DNA of 64,000 nt from Paragorgia papillata (GCA_035771165.1 JAWNZC010000087.1:7224001-7288000), one strand, 5' to 3'. Shown: positions 1 to 12,905, counted from the stretch's first letter. Made by a program: numbers and translations. The notes: generated from the sequence alone by a model not told the origin.

Positions 1-620
1 ATCTAAATTTAAGACTAAGTCGAATTGTTTCTTATGCGTGTACCTCAAGCCTACACATATTAAATAAACGTTTATTAAACCTCCCATTTCAACGAGCATA
101 AAGCTCCGTAACCGTAGATGGAGTATATAAACTAAGGAGATAATGTAACGTACACAAGTAAACGATCATTAAAACTCACGGACTACACAATCAAGCAAAT
201 GCATAGAAATATAACCATAGACTTCAAGCTTCTCTTCCATAGTTTGTTCGATTTCTTGACCTTCCGCGGTAGTGCTGGGTCCTGAGCCGGGCTGTTTTCA
301 GGTTGTGCTGGTGCTTGGTGGTGTGGCCCTTATTGTGGTGGCTGTGGCATTTGAACATGACGTTGAGCCATAATAGAATAACTGGAAATTAGCTGGAAAT
401 TTGTGTGACTGCCGATTTCGTTCCACCTTCTTCCTTGGCGCTGATACAAGACTGAGTGGAGTGAGAGTGCCGGCCCACTGTTTATTACCACTCCAGGTAT
501 CAGGGTACACGTGACCAGGCATTTCCTATCCATATAAGGCGTTATTCTATCATTTCTGGCTTCGTGTTTCATTTTCGAGTATTGTGAATAGTATTTAACT
601 GCTTGCCACAAAACATGTTT
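1..620. other. No gene recognised
   Basis: Only short, overlapping open frames occur here and none has a recognisable domain or a convincing splice pattern. I see no inverted repeat either. It is plain unassigned sequence leading into a microsatellite. Confidence 0.5.
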
Positions 621-786
<166 letters not shown>

Positions 787-3069
787 TGTTTTGGTCCAAG
801 ATTCTGTTATGTTTTCAGACCCTTTTCCAGAAGAATAACCAGACAAAAACTTCTGTCAAGTTTTAGATAAAAAAATGTCGGTAAAATTGATACGCTTGCG
901 GGTGGGTTGATTCGTGGTACCTGTGAATCTTCTGTCATCGGTTGGGGTTTTTATGGTCCATATCTCTATACCAATAGAAGCACATCGGTTTCATTACTAC
1001 CCCCATTCCATGGGCCATGTGAGGCTATATCACTAGCGTAGGAATGGCTTTTTTGCTCTGTGACATGATGGTAGCGAGTTCGATGATGATAGGGAGGCGA
1101 TGTCTTTTGCAACCAAATCGCTAGAGCCAAATCGTTTTCTGCACATGTTCTCAGTGTGTCTATATGTTTGACCATCCACTTCTAAACGGTCAAAAAGCTA
1201 CATTGGTTTTGTCAACGAGCCGTTTCTTTGTCGCTGACGACCACGTGAGCTTTAATCTTATTAATGATAGAATGCCTACTGACGTGGGTGTTGGCCAAAC
1301 AAATCTTTGAGCACAATTTAGGCAATATCACCACATGCAATATCGTTCTATAGCAGTACGATTAGCTGTTATTTTCTCGTATGGTTCTACGAGGCTTGCT
1401 GTCCGTTTAAGCGCGTTGTTTGTCCTGCTCAACCTTTTGCTCTCTGCATGCCTTTTTCTTGTTCATCCTGCTTTGTCGATGGGGTTGCTACCTCTGCGTG
1501 GAGTGCTGTTAAGTGCCTTGCTCTGACACAGACTGTACTGTGTGCATTTCATGACGCATTCGTAAATTTCGTTAATGTAAGTACAAACGTCGAAGCAACA
1601 AAAACGTGGAATGCTGCCTTTCATAGAGTAGTTTGGTTTGGTTTGGTTTGGAAGATGGAGGAAAGCCTTTATAGTCAAGTTCTACTTCCCTAGTCTTTCT
1701 ATGACCATACTTGAATCCTTTCCCGCCGATGATATCTTTGGATGAATTTCATTAATTACCTGCCTTGTGATGTTTCTGGAAAGCTTGTCTCCGTTTCCTG
1801 ATGCTGGGCGCGGGAACTGGTTTGGTTGTTACGAATGCAGTAAAATACCGCGGCTTCTTCACAAACACACCACAGAGTGTGACTATATGAGATGAGTTTT
1901 TACAATGTTTATTTACCCAGTCTAGTTTCTCCTCTCATCGTGTTCTTGTTTTTATCTAAAGCCATTATACTTAAAGATTCCGTTATGGCATGGCTAGGTG
2001 GTGTTCTTGCATTCCGCATGCCTGATATTACAGCACTCTGTCTCCATTTAGTTGTAAATTCGTACGAAGTCTATAATCCTCTTCGAAATATTCTGTGCAT
2101 TTGGCTTGGGTTTTGCGTTCGGCTTGTTTTAGAGAGTTCGATATAAGAGTCTCGACATCCATGCACACACCTTCAAGGTCACGATGAGATGGCGGTTGGA
2201 AAAGGATACTCTAAGTCGTCGTTTTCATCTGCTGTCTTTGCGAATAGCTGGTTGACTCCATTGACTCTTCGCTGGTTGGTGTACTTAATATGTCTGCTAG
2301 CCACTTTGTCTGATCGCGCAACCACTCGGTGACTTAGTTATCACTAGCTCTTGGTAGATTCTGTGTCGGTTGAAAGATGATGGTATAACAAGCAGCTGCG
2401 ACCTTTTGCCAACTCAAGGCTTTTGGGACGTTTACTTCAATTGGGATCTTATTCTTCTGCTGTCCTGTGCACACCAGTTTCTTGATCAATGGTGCATCCC
2501 ATGCGTACACTACTTCTCGTTGCAGATGACGCTTGCAACACAGCAGCGAATTGCTTTTGTTGGTTTATCTGTTTTCTTTGGAAAGAAGCAAGGATTGTGC
2601 CATTTTTTGTTCCATTTCAGTCATATATATAGGTTACCATAGGCATTCTTAAGCTCGTGACGCCCTGGTGCCGTTTGGCTTATGCTCTTGTCACTTTGAA
2701 GGACCTCGAATATTTCCACTTCTGTCTTGTTGGAGTTCTACTTCTGCAACTGAAAGGAGACTTTGTTGAAGATATCGCGGTCGCGGTTGAACAGTTTGTC
2801 CTTCATGCAGTTTAAGCGCCGTTCACATAAAGACTGTCTTTCCTTTTGCTAATGAACTCTTAGGCATGTCAGTCTTTTGGCTCGAATTCGAATTTGAGGA
2901 AACGTCTTTTTAATATCGCCTGCAATTGCATTAAACCTATCTTGCAGGAAATTGTTCCAAAAGTGATTCTGAAGTGGTGGTTCGACCCAGTGAACTCTAT
3001 AGAAAGACTGGAACGCTAACTCCATAAACAGGCCCTATGATTGGATGAAGCCAAAAATCTTTAAATGTA
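787..3069. other. Unassigned sequence with decayed minus-strand frames
   Basis: No intact gene is visible. On the minus strand between about 2,640 and 3,010 there are fairly long stretches of protein-like reading broken by several stops, which suggests an old retroelement coding region. I cannot assign it. A short GGTTT tandem run lies near 1,630-1,650. Confidence 0.35.
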
Positions 3070-3353
3070 AGTTTTTCTGAGTTTTGACCTGAAATACTTA
3101 ACGCTGGACGTTGGGCTGTATATGAAACTGAAGCTATTGAAAAATGCTATTTGGTATATAAACGTCAAGACTTTAGCTAAAAGGGAAATATTTAAAAAAT
3201 TAGAAAATTGTTCTTTTTATAGTTTTTAATTATTTTCCTTTTAGCAAAACTCTTGAAGTTTCTATACCAAATAGCATTTTTCAATAGCTTCAGTTTCATA
3301 TACAGCCCAACGTTCGGCCGGTTAAGTATTTCAGCTCAAAACTCAGAAAAACT
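3070..3353. mobile_element. Foldback MITE
   Basis: Two arms of roughly 95 bp are inverted copies of each other, with a short AT-rich centre. The outer ends read AGTTTTTCTGAG and its complement, and the arms share the AAATAGCATTTTTCAATAGC block. There is no coding capacity. This is the usual form of a non-autonomous inverted-repeat DNA transposon. I did not find a clear target duplication. Confidence 0.8.
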
Positions 3354-3657
3354 ACAAGTTTCTTAGTGTTATTTCCCAACGAAATATGGCCGAACATTTA
3401 CCTCATTTGAAAAAGTTTAACATAACAGGAAACTTATGCTATACATTAAATTGAAGCCAATGCTATTTCTAGAAACATACGTACACAATGTATTTCAACT
3501 ATTTGTTGTTTTGGAGTAATTTGTTATCGTCCCAAACAAAATATATGGCAGGATGAAAATTAATAACTTGAAGCACGGGAGCTACCTGCAAAGGGACTGG
3601 CACTGGCTTCAAAATCCCCCCCCCCCCCCTGAGTTATCGTTCCAGTCTTTTTAGAGT

Positions 3658-3950
3658 TCAATGGTTCGACCTCGAGGAAATCATTATAAGATAGGAATGC
3701 ATTGTGGACGATTTGTAACTTGGTAGTTTCAGCACTTTTTTCTCACAACCGGTTTTGTGGTGCTCGATACCTGCTTCCGTGCAGTTAAAACACAACCGTT
3801 TTCTTGTAGCTTCTACTTTCCGTTCGCCGGAGGTGTGTGCACGTGTCACTTTGACGACGAACATTTTGTCGTGTTTTGAACCTTTTTTGCGTGGTGGTGA
3901 TTTCTCGCTGGGAATCTAAAGAGGGTGGATTTGTTTCTACAATCGGAGAA
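3658..3950 (-). pseudogene. Possible retrotransposon gag zinc-knuckle remnant
   Basis: The minus-strand frame reads CFNCTEAG followed by HH and a further C, like the Cys-Cys-His-Cys knuckle of LTR-retrotransposon gag proteins. The preceding ERK-rich stretch resembles the region before the knuckle in BEL/Pao elements. The frame is only 68 codons long and stops soon after the knuckle, and no protease or reverse transcriptase follows in frame. The BEL/Pao assignment is a guess from this one motif. Confidence 0.33.
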
Positions 3951-4047
3951 TAATTCATTGGGACACTAAAGCATCAATTAGTTTGTTCTTGCTTCTTTTA
4001 CTACCGTGAGATAAATAACATTGTTTTACCCCTCCCCCATCAATCAA

Positions 4048-4477
4048 TAGAGAGTTTGGCAATCGCGACGTCTTTGACGACGGCTACGTCAACAACCCCA
4101 AAAGGACTGGGACGAGAACCTCTTTTTAATCGCGTACCCGTTGCAAAATTTGGTAATTTGGCAAATTTTAATTCGCGACGGCTACCGGTAATAATTGCGA
4201 TTTCCATTTCATCGATATTTTCCTAATATTATTGGGAAATTAGTTGAATAGATGAAAATATATAGTCCAACAAATCCCAAACAGTCAATACTTACTTATT
4301 TTCTGCAGTTTCTGCCATATCAATGCTTGCCGTTGTCACACAACTCCAGTTTAACTAAAATGGCGTCGCAGGAGAACGTACGGGCGACGTTGCAACGTGA
4401 ACATTAAACCCGTCCCAGTCCTTTTGGGGTTGTTGGCGTAGCCGTCGTCAAAGAAGTCGCGATTGCCAAACTCTCTA
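4048..4477. mobile_element. 430-bp MITE with about 70-bp TIRs
   Basis: The ends are inverted copies of about 69 bp, starting TAGAGAGTTTGGCAATCGCG and including the block AACCCCAAAAGGACTGGGAC in both arms. The element ends in TA on both sides, consistent with a TA target site. The interior is non-coding. The superfamily is not certain; TA targeting points to Tc1/mariner or a relative. Confidence 0.88.
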
Positions 4478-4901
4478 ATGTTGATTACCAGGGGACACTT
4501 TTGAGTCCTAGCAAACAAAATTTAGGTCGCAACCTTGAACGGAAGGGGAAGGGGAGGGCACATATTAAAGATAAATCGCGTGCGCACAGAAGTCACCTGA
4601 CATACGCTGTGTCCCAATGTAATTATTCTACGATTGTAGGTCTACAAAGCTGTAGCTATAACTGAGGAAAATCTCACGATTATTTGCTTCCTGACTAAAT
4701 CTAGTTTAACCCCTCTGAGTTTGTTCAATATTCTACGCATCATACCTCCACCACTCCTTTAATTTTCCTAATCTTTCCAATGACTGCACATTGTTGCAGC
4801 TCTGGTGATTTAGGATTTGTTCCCATAATGACTGCAGGATTGGGTCATTAAGTTATCAATATAAGAATTCATTATTTCACTTACGTTACTATACTATACT
4901 C

Positions 4902-4910
4902 GAGTATAAT
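4902..4910. repeat. Left target-site duplication GAGTATAAT
   Basis: Nine bases directly outside the left terminus are repeated exactly outside the right terminus. The match fixes the element boundaries to within one base. Confidence 0.85.
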
Positions 4911-4911
4911 A

Positions 4912-4975
4912 AACCTCGTTCCCAGGGCCTTCGGGGGTTTGGGGTGCGCGGGGGAAAAGGCCCTGGCATCGGCCG
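4912..4975 (+). repeat. Left TIR with internal palindrome
   Basis: This 64-bp repeat matches the right terminus exactly in inverted orientation. Inside it, CCAGGGCCTT (4,922-4,931) and AAGGCCCTGG (4,957-4,966) form a hairpin around a G-rich loop. The same plan, CTCGTTCCCAG followed by a nested palindrome, recurs in the elements at 14,754 and 34,716. Confidence 0.92.
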
Positions 4976-5056
4976 GTCACGTGACTTAAAAACACCCAGC
5001 TATAGTGGGTGTTCTAAATTATATGATTTACATAAATTACCAAAACCAAATTCAAC

Positions 5057-7427
5057 ATGGCGGACTATCCGAACAAACCAGAATTTTTAACAGTGCTTCG
5101 TCGAGTGCAATTTGCTTTAAAACAAGGAAAATTTCCTGATTTAAATTTTAAACCTCCACAAATGAAGTGTCTGGAGTATTTGCTCAAAGGGCACGATGTT
5201 ATTGGTGTCCTCCCGACCGGCTTTGGGAAGTCTATGATTTTTCATCTACTACCACATTTGATTCCTGTAAAAACAAGAAAAAATATAGTGATCGTGGTAT
5301 GTCCTTTAAACTCCATTATCGAAGACCAGCTTGGAGTGTTAAGAGACAGAAATATTACTGCTGATGCCATACAACTTGCCGTAAACGAGCGCAAACCGAC
5401 CGAAGACTTGTTTAGTGTCGAAAATACTGAAAATCAACAAGCTGAAACGTTTAGCGACCAACTGGACCTAATCATGGAGCCGAATTGTAAACATATCTCC
5501 AATGAAATAGTGCATGGCAAGAGCTCCATTATATTTGCCCATCCGGAGGCTCTGTTAAGTAAAGAATGAAGAGAACTGATGGGGAGTAAAGTATTTCAAG
5601 ATAACGTTGTCGGTTGTGTTGTTGATGAGGCTCATTGTGTTCAGTTATGGTAGGTTTGACTGTATTTTATATATCCGATCTATAGATTTGATCTACTATT
5701 AAAACTGATATCTTGTGTGATATTTATCATTTATAGAGCTTTTATCAATTCTATTCGTGACATTTACATTGTGATTGTATTTACATCTACCCATTGTGGA
5801 AGAGTTGTAAAGAATAAAATAGACTATCACTGTCTATGGTTGTTCTTTCAGCACCCTCTTGATTATATTTAGGTTCTATTTTTCGGTGTTTAATATTTGT
5901 TGTTGGTGAGATTTTATAATAACATTTACTTAAACTTGTTCTTGTTTTAAATGTCCTGGTTGTTTTTTACTTGTCCTGGAAAATAGTATAACAAATATAT
6001 ATATAACATATATTTTATGATATCTGGATTTTAATCAATGTCTTGGCAAATTATTGTATTATATCTTGACAAGGGGATATTATTGAATATTACCTACCAA
6101 ATGAAATAACAAGTAAATTACAAAATGTAACAGTCCCTTCCAATGGGAACGAGGTTCCTCTCAAACGATATTTAGGATAATGTTTGAAGATAGCTAGCTA
6201 ACAATTTTGTAACTCAGCCCTTTGAAAAGCAGTTAATTACATAATTATGCTGGAATGCTACCATGTATAAATATATCATATAATAATAATATTATATAAT
6301 GATTAAAATTCCATTTCTTTCTCAGGGGCGAGGAGTTTAGAAAAGATTTTCAAGACCTGTCTGTGTTGAAGGCGTTTTTCCCCAATGTGCCAACAGTGGC
6401 TCTAACAGCAACAGCACCACCTCATCTGTTGAACAAGTTAAAGAATGTACTGCATTTGAAAAATGATTGCAAGATTGTTGCAGTGAATCCAAACCGGGAT
6501 AACATATACCTTGACAAGAAAGTGCGTTCTAGTGACCACAAAGTGCTTGAAAGTTACGATGAAATTCTGGAACCTATTGCAAATGAACTTTTAACCCAAA
6601 GAGAAAACTACCCCATGACAATAATATATATGAAACTGAAATATTGTGCACATGCTTATCGGTTGTTTGAAAGACTTCTGCAAGACAAGCAATATGTTGG
6701 TGAACATACAGAACCAATGGCAAGACTTTTTGCCCAATTTCATGCTCCACAAACAAGTCGAATGAAGAAAGAATTAATTGAAGAAATAAAGAAAGAGGAT
6801 TCAGGGGTAAGAGTATTGTTTGCAACATCAGCACTTGGTATGGGGGTCGATGCTCCATATATTACTCAAATCATCCACATATCACCTCCAAGTAACCTAG
6901 AAAGTTACATGCAGGAGATCGGTCGTGCTGGTCGGACTGAGATTCAGTCACATGCCATACTCTATTACAATAACTCTGACATTGGAAAAAACAAAAAGCA
7001 CATCAATGATTCAGTAAGACACTATTGCGGATCAACAGACACCTGTCTAAGAAAGCAACTCTTAGAGTACTTTGGATTTACTGTTGCCAAACAAAGTAAA
7101 TGTTGCTCTGTGTGTGATGGAGAGTATGGAAATGTTGGTGTTAGTAAAGAAGTTGTCAAGAAGAAGGTCAGGCATCTGTTAGATGATGGCATTGTTTTAA
7201 AGAGCTTGATTGATAATGTTTTTTCTGATTATCAACATGAAGTATGGTCAGACTGTTCATTGCTTTACTGCATGACGATTGATGAGGATCTGGCTGAAAA
7301 TATTGTTAGCCAAGTAGAATATATTGAAACTGAGTCAGACCTCTTAAATAGTTTTGGAATATGGGATGAAGTATGTTCTCCAAAAATTTTCTCCATTATA
7401 ACAAAGTACACTTCATTAAATGTGTAA
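5057..7427 (+). CDS. RecQ-like SF2 DNA helicase of the transposon
   Basis: Predicted join of 5,057-5,649 and 6,326-7,427, about 564 codons. Exon 1 holds the Walker A motif GVLPTGFGKS and the DEAH box in VVDEAHCVQLW. Exon 2 begins GEEFRKDF and holds ALTATAPP (motif III), FATSALGMGVDAP (motif V) and QEIGRAGR (motif VI), followed by a Cys-rich zinc-binding region (CCSVC). The junction falls at the Trp after DEAH, with donor GGTAGG and acceptor CTCAGG. RecQ enzymes are 3'-5' DNA-unwinding ATPases; here the protein probably assists transposon excision or replication. An in-frame TGA at 5,567-5,569 lies before the DEAH box. It breaks the gene unless it is an assembly error. The frame is otherwise open. 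The gene faces the transposase and ends about 600 bp from it. Confidence 0.85.
5650..6325 (+). other. Helicase intron
   Basis: This 676-bp AT-rich stretch has GT at 5,650 and a pyrimidine tract with AG at 6,324-6,325. Removing it rejoins the conserved helicase motif after DEAH in frame. No other gene is seen in it. Confidence 0.85.
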
Positions 7428-7469
7428 AAATCTCTTAAAGGTGAGGTCAAGTCTGTTCAGCGGAAGTGC

Positions 7470-7652
7470 GGTTTTTTACCTTTTGAGCACATTATATTCA
7501 TAAAAACATGTTCTTAGTTAATATTTGATATCATTCAGATGGTTCGCAGCACTCTTAAATAAATATGAGAATTTCAATTAATTTAGGCAAGGCGACCCTT
7601 GCATAGCACATGTGCAGAATGGACTGACATCATCTTTAATTAAATGCACAAG
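7470..7652 (+). repeat. Internal inverted repeat, copy A
   Basis: This segment, just after the helicase stop, matches 10,903-11,110 in inverted orientation with small indels. Shared blocks include ACCTTTTGAGCACA, ATTCATAAAAACATG and ATAGCACATGTGCAGAA. It may be a short transposon present twice, or a functional subterminal repeat. I cannot tell which. Confidence 0.75.
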
Positions 7653-8032
7653 TCTGATGATTATAACATGTAAGCCTCAACTATTCTTTTACATTTTAGT
7701 ATTAATAGCAGTTTCAATGTTGAATATGGCTGATTTTAAACCGCCATAAATTGTAAGATTCCATAATATTGCAAATGCATTGTTACATACACTGTACATA
7801 TTGTTATATTTGAATGGTTACAATGCACTACTCAATTTAACCACTGCCCCAACAGCAGCAAAATGACACGATTAATGAGTAAAAATGTTCAAGTTAAAGT
7901 ATCTTCCAACAGCAGCGAGATAACACGATTAGTGAGTAAGTTAATTCGAAGTTAATTTTAAATTCCCAAATTGAAATGCTTTAATTAGGCTAGGTAGTTC
8001 AAAACCAATTTATTTTAATTTCCTAAAGCATT

Positions 8033-11000
8033 TCAATTTGGGAATTCAGTTTTGTGTTTATTCAACCATCGATGAAATTCAACAATGTTCAAATACTTAA
8101 GTGGGCTCTTCTTAATTCCAGGAAAGCTGTCGTGATGCCTTTCTGGCACATGATTAAAAGGATCCAATTGCACAATATCATCCACCATCTCTTTCTCATC
8201 TTTAAGGGAGCCACGGGTTGTGTGTTGTACAGATTTCGTGTGGATACACATAGAAGCGTCAAACTGTTGCACAAGAAGATGTATACCATTGCTTGCTTTA
8301 CAGACTTTGCTTATCGAAGCTATGGTCTTGTTTGGGCCCATTCTTTGGACAATGCTCTTACCAAGTCGGTTTGAAATTTCTTGGGCCAAATCATCCTCAA
8401 TGTTATTACCAATGCCACCTCTCCAGTTAACGAAAAATCCCCATTTAAACTCTTCTGATAGACGTGGCGTAAGTATGCACTCAATTTGAGCTATACTCAC
8501 AAACATTTCAATAGCGTATTTTCTGTATGGCCCCATTGCTTTGAAAACTGACAGCAAAAGTTTTTGATTGATCAAATTCCTGTGACCATCCCCTTCTGCT
8601 GCCGTGTCCTTCATTTGCATGATGAGAACAGCCAAGAAAATAAAACAAAGAGCATAATTTTTCGCACGATCATCATCGTTATCATGGTCGTCAACACCAA
8701 CTTTCTGTAATACATACTGGTCGATAAACTTTCCAAACGCATCATCAAAGTATTCTTTCTTAGATGGCATACTCTCGTGAGCAATGTTCTCTGGAAATTG
8801 ATGTAACGTCGGTGTATCGTCTAGGTCGCTCATCTGAAAAAAATTCAGTGCAGCAGCAATGATGTAGGCTCTACCAACACTAAGAAACAACTCCTCACAT
8901 CCTTCGAAAGAGTCAAGAACTTTGGACGGGGTGACATTCTTCCTGTTGTACTTCTCTCTGAAGTATTTTAGGGTGCCAACTTGATCTACAGAATCAGGTT
9001 TGTGTAGAAATGAGTAGGAATACTGTAGAAGTGATGCTTTCGTATGCCACATAACTGGTTTAAAAGGTGAACAGTGTTCGAAGCGATCCGATGGTGTATG
9101 TGAACCAGCCAGTAAATCTTTTGCCCCAGCAAATCTCACTCGTGTTAACTGATCACCTGCAAATGCTATCTTCATCTCATGCATCGGGTCATTGACTGTA
9201 TCTTGTCTGTGGGCATTTGTCTGGCCTGGTGCTGCAGGTCCATGAGGAACTGGTGGATTATCCACTGCTGGTACTTCATCTAGCATTCCGGCTTTAACAT
9301 AGATTTCTGCAATCCACTTTTCATAAGTTCTTAATATTGTTACACAGTCTTCATATTTGGCCTCATTCGCGTCGATAATCGGTAAGCTTACAATAGTAGA
9401 CTTCTCTGACATTTGTTGACTATACTCATGAGGAATATGCTGAGGAATAACCGCTTTCAAGAACTTAAACTTCGGAAGGAACTCAAGGACAATTCGGCCA
9501 ACAAGAACCTTGGCACATTCGGTATATCGTTTTAGTTCATTTACATTTAAGGAAAACTTATTACGTGGAAATTCTTTTAATTTTCCCTTTGGGTTGTCAT
9601 TGGGCAAATGATTGAAAGACACTCTGTTTTCAATCAAATTACTTGCAAACAAGTGCAAATCATCATTATGGATTTCCTTTCTCATGTGTCCTTTTAAAAT
9701 CTTTAGATCCCAATTATCCCCAGTGCCTCTGTAAACCTTTCCTTCCGCGACTTTCTTCACCACAACATCCGAGAAATGACCTCCTAAGAGTTTTAAAAGC
9801 GTATCTCTCCTCCCTTGAGACAAGCAAACACCAAGTTTATTCAGTCGTTCCTGAAGCTATATAATAACAGAGATAAATAACAAAATATTTAAATTTGTTA
9901 TTGACCTTTTTACTGGGTTAATTAACGGTGTAGTTGGCATTTATTTGCTTAACACTACACATTCAATTAAATCAGCAATGCAAATAGCTAGCTAGATAGT
10001 ATTTAACAATTATTCGCAGAAGGCGAGGTGAGTACCAGTGAATAATAACTGAGATGAAGTTGAGGTTATTATTTAGTGATATATCACTGAGCCTGAGATG
10101 ATGCACACCTTTTAGTTTACTATGTTTCACCCAATATTTTACTCTGTCATATGCCAGGCATTTACTGGCATAGGGGGATAAGCAAAATCTAAAGCCCTGT
10201 TCTTGTCTTTGACAAGAGATGGTGTTGTACAGATGTACAGTATCCATGCACAACTACAGTACCGTATTTCCTCAATTAAGCGCCCTGGGAACTTATTTTA
10301 AATTTTGTGGACAAGCGGGTGCTTAATCGAGGGAGGGTGCTTATTTAAAATTTGTGCTCAAGGGGGGCACTCAAAGAAGGAAGAGTGCTTAATCAAGGGA
10401 ATATGGACAGTATATATATATATACAGATAAATATATATTACATATTAAAGTAAACCTAAGAAAATAATTAAAATAGCATAGTGTTTGAAGAAATCACAA
10501 ATACTATGTAGGATATGACTATTAAATGGAATAGCCCATTTGCACTCTAGTGGGTTACTATTGAATAGTTGAGATGTTGAATAGTTGCTGTCATTCTCCT
10601 ATTAATGTGCAAGAGTCTCCTACTGTAGTGTTAGACAGAGTAAAGGAATAAGTTTTATTCTAACACACTGTTGGGAGCTGCTACTCTAGACAATTAATTA
10701 GGGCTGCAAATTGCTGCTTAATGGTTAACAAGAGACATGGACATAAGACAGAGTGAAATACACAGAGCATGGTTAACCATTAATACACAAGAGTTTTCCT
10801 TGGACATATAAATCATCTGGCATACGACAGAGTAAAATAATAATTATGAGGGGGTACTTAAGAGCACCTTGTGACTTAATCAGTAAATATAAAGACAATG
10901 TTAAAGATGGGGTCAAGTCCGTTCTGCACATGTGCTATGTATGGGTCCCCTCATGTAAACATTACCCACATTTTGCATTGTTCGACATCTTTTAAATTGA

Positions 11001-12746
11001 AACTCTCATCCATATTTATTTTAAAGTGTAGCAATGCAGAATGATGGCAAATACTAACTACATAAGAACATCATGTTTTTATGAATTTAGTGTGCTCAAA
11101 AGGTACACGGCACAGACAGGTGGGAAATCGGCTATGCAGGTTGAATATTTTGCCATGTAAACACTTTGTCCGGATAACTCGGCAAGCCAAGATAGAATTT
11201 TTGTCAGCGGTGCATGCATGTTTTCGCTTTCCTCGTGAAAAACAATACCACGGCTGAACCTAGCGCCAAGCAGAACAACATGGCTGAGTGTCAAGCTCCA
11301 TTTCTTTATTTTTTACAAATTTTACTATATATATTTAGGCGTTTTGTATTTTGGCCCCATGTGCAAAGTAATTTATGTACTGTAGTTCCTGTGTATTAGG
11401 ACATGTTGGGTAACTCGGTTCCATATAAACAGATTGCTTTTTTGTCCCGCCTGGGTGAGTAACTCAGCTTGCCGGGTAACTCGCCTCCATGTAAACAGGC
11501 CTTAACCCTACTTTATTATTTACTCTATCTAATGCCAGACAATTGTACTTGTCAGGGGAGACCCTTGGACTTCAGTTTATAGGTTAATGTATGGCGATTA
11601 GCATATGATTGATTACAAAGGCTTGTTGTTAATAAGCCACATAACAAAATCAAAGTCCTTTATAATAAGATGGTCAGGCTTAAAATTTTCTGGACAATAA
11701 AAACATACGAACCATAATCTGTATGACGGTTGTGTATGACTATTAAATGTAGAATATTCTCATTAGCTTAATACCTGTTTGCTACATCCACCTTCAATGA
11801 TGAGTACCGTATTCATGCGCTTTATAAGGCTGAGCTCGTGCCATCTCTCGTTCATTAGGATAGAGTACAAAAAGGAATATTTAACTCGTAACTCATGTGT
11901 TGTGCCTTCGATATCATCATCGTTGTCAGTCACTGCATTCATTAACTCCACAAGAAATGGTTGGTTTGCTTTCAATTCGTCCCAGACTTTGTTGAAATCA
12001 AAATCCCTCATGCTCTCGTAATCCTTGCCATACAAAACTGATCCAGCTTGTGAACGCCTGCATAAGTTTTCGCAAGACTTTCTTATATCTTCACAGAGAA
12101 GCTTTTGGGTTGCATTCATGACAATCGGGCAGTGTTCTTTTATAATGGCTGCTAGTACGACAGGATCTCTACTGCTTAACGCTCGGGTAATCATTTGTTG
12201 TTGTCTTTCCATCAATAGTGATTGTGGTGTAAACGAGCATAATTCAGCTTCCGACGTTGGTTTGGGTAAAAGAACAGCTTGTTGTTGAGTGCCAGTTTGT
12301 GTGTTCATAGGCGCTTCGGCTTCGAGTGTTCTCGTTGGCGCTGTTGCCTCGGTTGCTCCAAACAGTTGTTTTGCTAAACCTGGTGTACCATTAGTTTGGT
12401 GAGGGCGCTTTGAGGGATGCTGAGATGGCGAATGTTCTATGCATCGTTTCACAGAGAATTCATCGATCGGCTTTTCCTGCATAGATTGAGCTTTCTTAAT
12501 AAAATCTTCCATCTTCTTTATGAACGTGACGCATTGCCTACATATCACTTTTGAGCTCTCGTCGTCCTCAGTAATTTCTACACCGCACGTTTTCTTTACC
12601 CTTAAACACAGATCTTTCGACGAGCCGGCTTTGCTAAATATCCGAACCATATGACGACTCTCTCGAGAACCCCCACAAAGCCTACAAACAGGATTTCTAC
12701 TTGAAATTTTAGTCGGCGTAACCTTTGTGACCTGAATTTCCGCCAT
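8033..12746 (-). CDS. Academ-type transposase-like protein (zinc finger plus DUF6589-like core)
   Basis: Predicted complement join of 12,746-11,775 and 9,856-8,033, 931 codons. Exon 1 (324 codons) begins near the right TIR and has a Cys4 zinc-binding domain at about residues 20-90 (CRLCGGSRE, then a CGVE stretch and ICRQC), resembling the ZAD-type DNA-binding fold. The splice is phase 0, with donor CAG|GTATTA and acceptor TATAG|CTTCAG. Exon 2 holds GDNWDLKILKGHMR and, about 190 residues on, FAGDQLTRVRFAGAKDL, HCSPFKPVMWHTK and GTLKYFREKYNR. These resemble the DUF6589 family of animal and fungal transposon proteins. It would bind the TIRs and cut DNA. Asp, His and Glu residues are plentiful, but I cannot name the catalytic triad. 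No stop interrupts either exon. Confidence 0.72.
10903..11110 (-). repeat. Internal inverted repeat, copy B
   Basis: Inverted partner of 7,470-7,652. It lies inside the long transposase intron, so the two copies bracket the second transposase exon. Confidence 0.75.
11150..11505. mobile_element. Probable MITE in the transposase intron
   Basis: GCCATGTAAACAC plus ATAACTCGGCAAGCC on the left and GGCGAGTTACCCGGCAAGC plus GTTTACATGG read from the right are related. More GGTAACTCGG units lie between. Ends are approximate and no duplication was confirmed. Confidence 0.45.
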
Positions 12747-12841
12747 CGCGATATTTTGGCATAATGCTAATTATTTTTGTACATGGCTCAAATTTGCATA
12801 AATTAGCAAATTTCGCGAGCCAATCATAAAGTAGAATTCAG

Positions 12842-12905
12842 CGGCCGATGCCAGGGCCTTTTCCCCCGCGCACCCCAAACCCCCGAAGGCCCTGGGAACG
12901 AGGTT
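12842..12905 (-). repeat. Right TIR
   Basis: Exact inverted copy of the left 64-bp TIR, including the hairpin arms. Identity over the full length argues for fairly recent movement of this copy. Confidence 0.92.

Larger units (their letters stand above)
9857..11774 (-). other. Transposase intron with embedded repeats
   Basis: The 1,918-bp intron has consensus ends. It holds a GCGCTTAATCGAGG-type repeat at about 10,265-10,405, inverted repeat copy B, and a MITE-like block at about 11,150-11,505 with paired CATGTAAAC and GGTAACTCG motifs at both sides. No exon-like sequence was recognised inside it. Confidence 0.65.
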
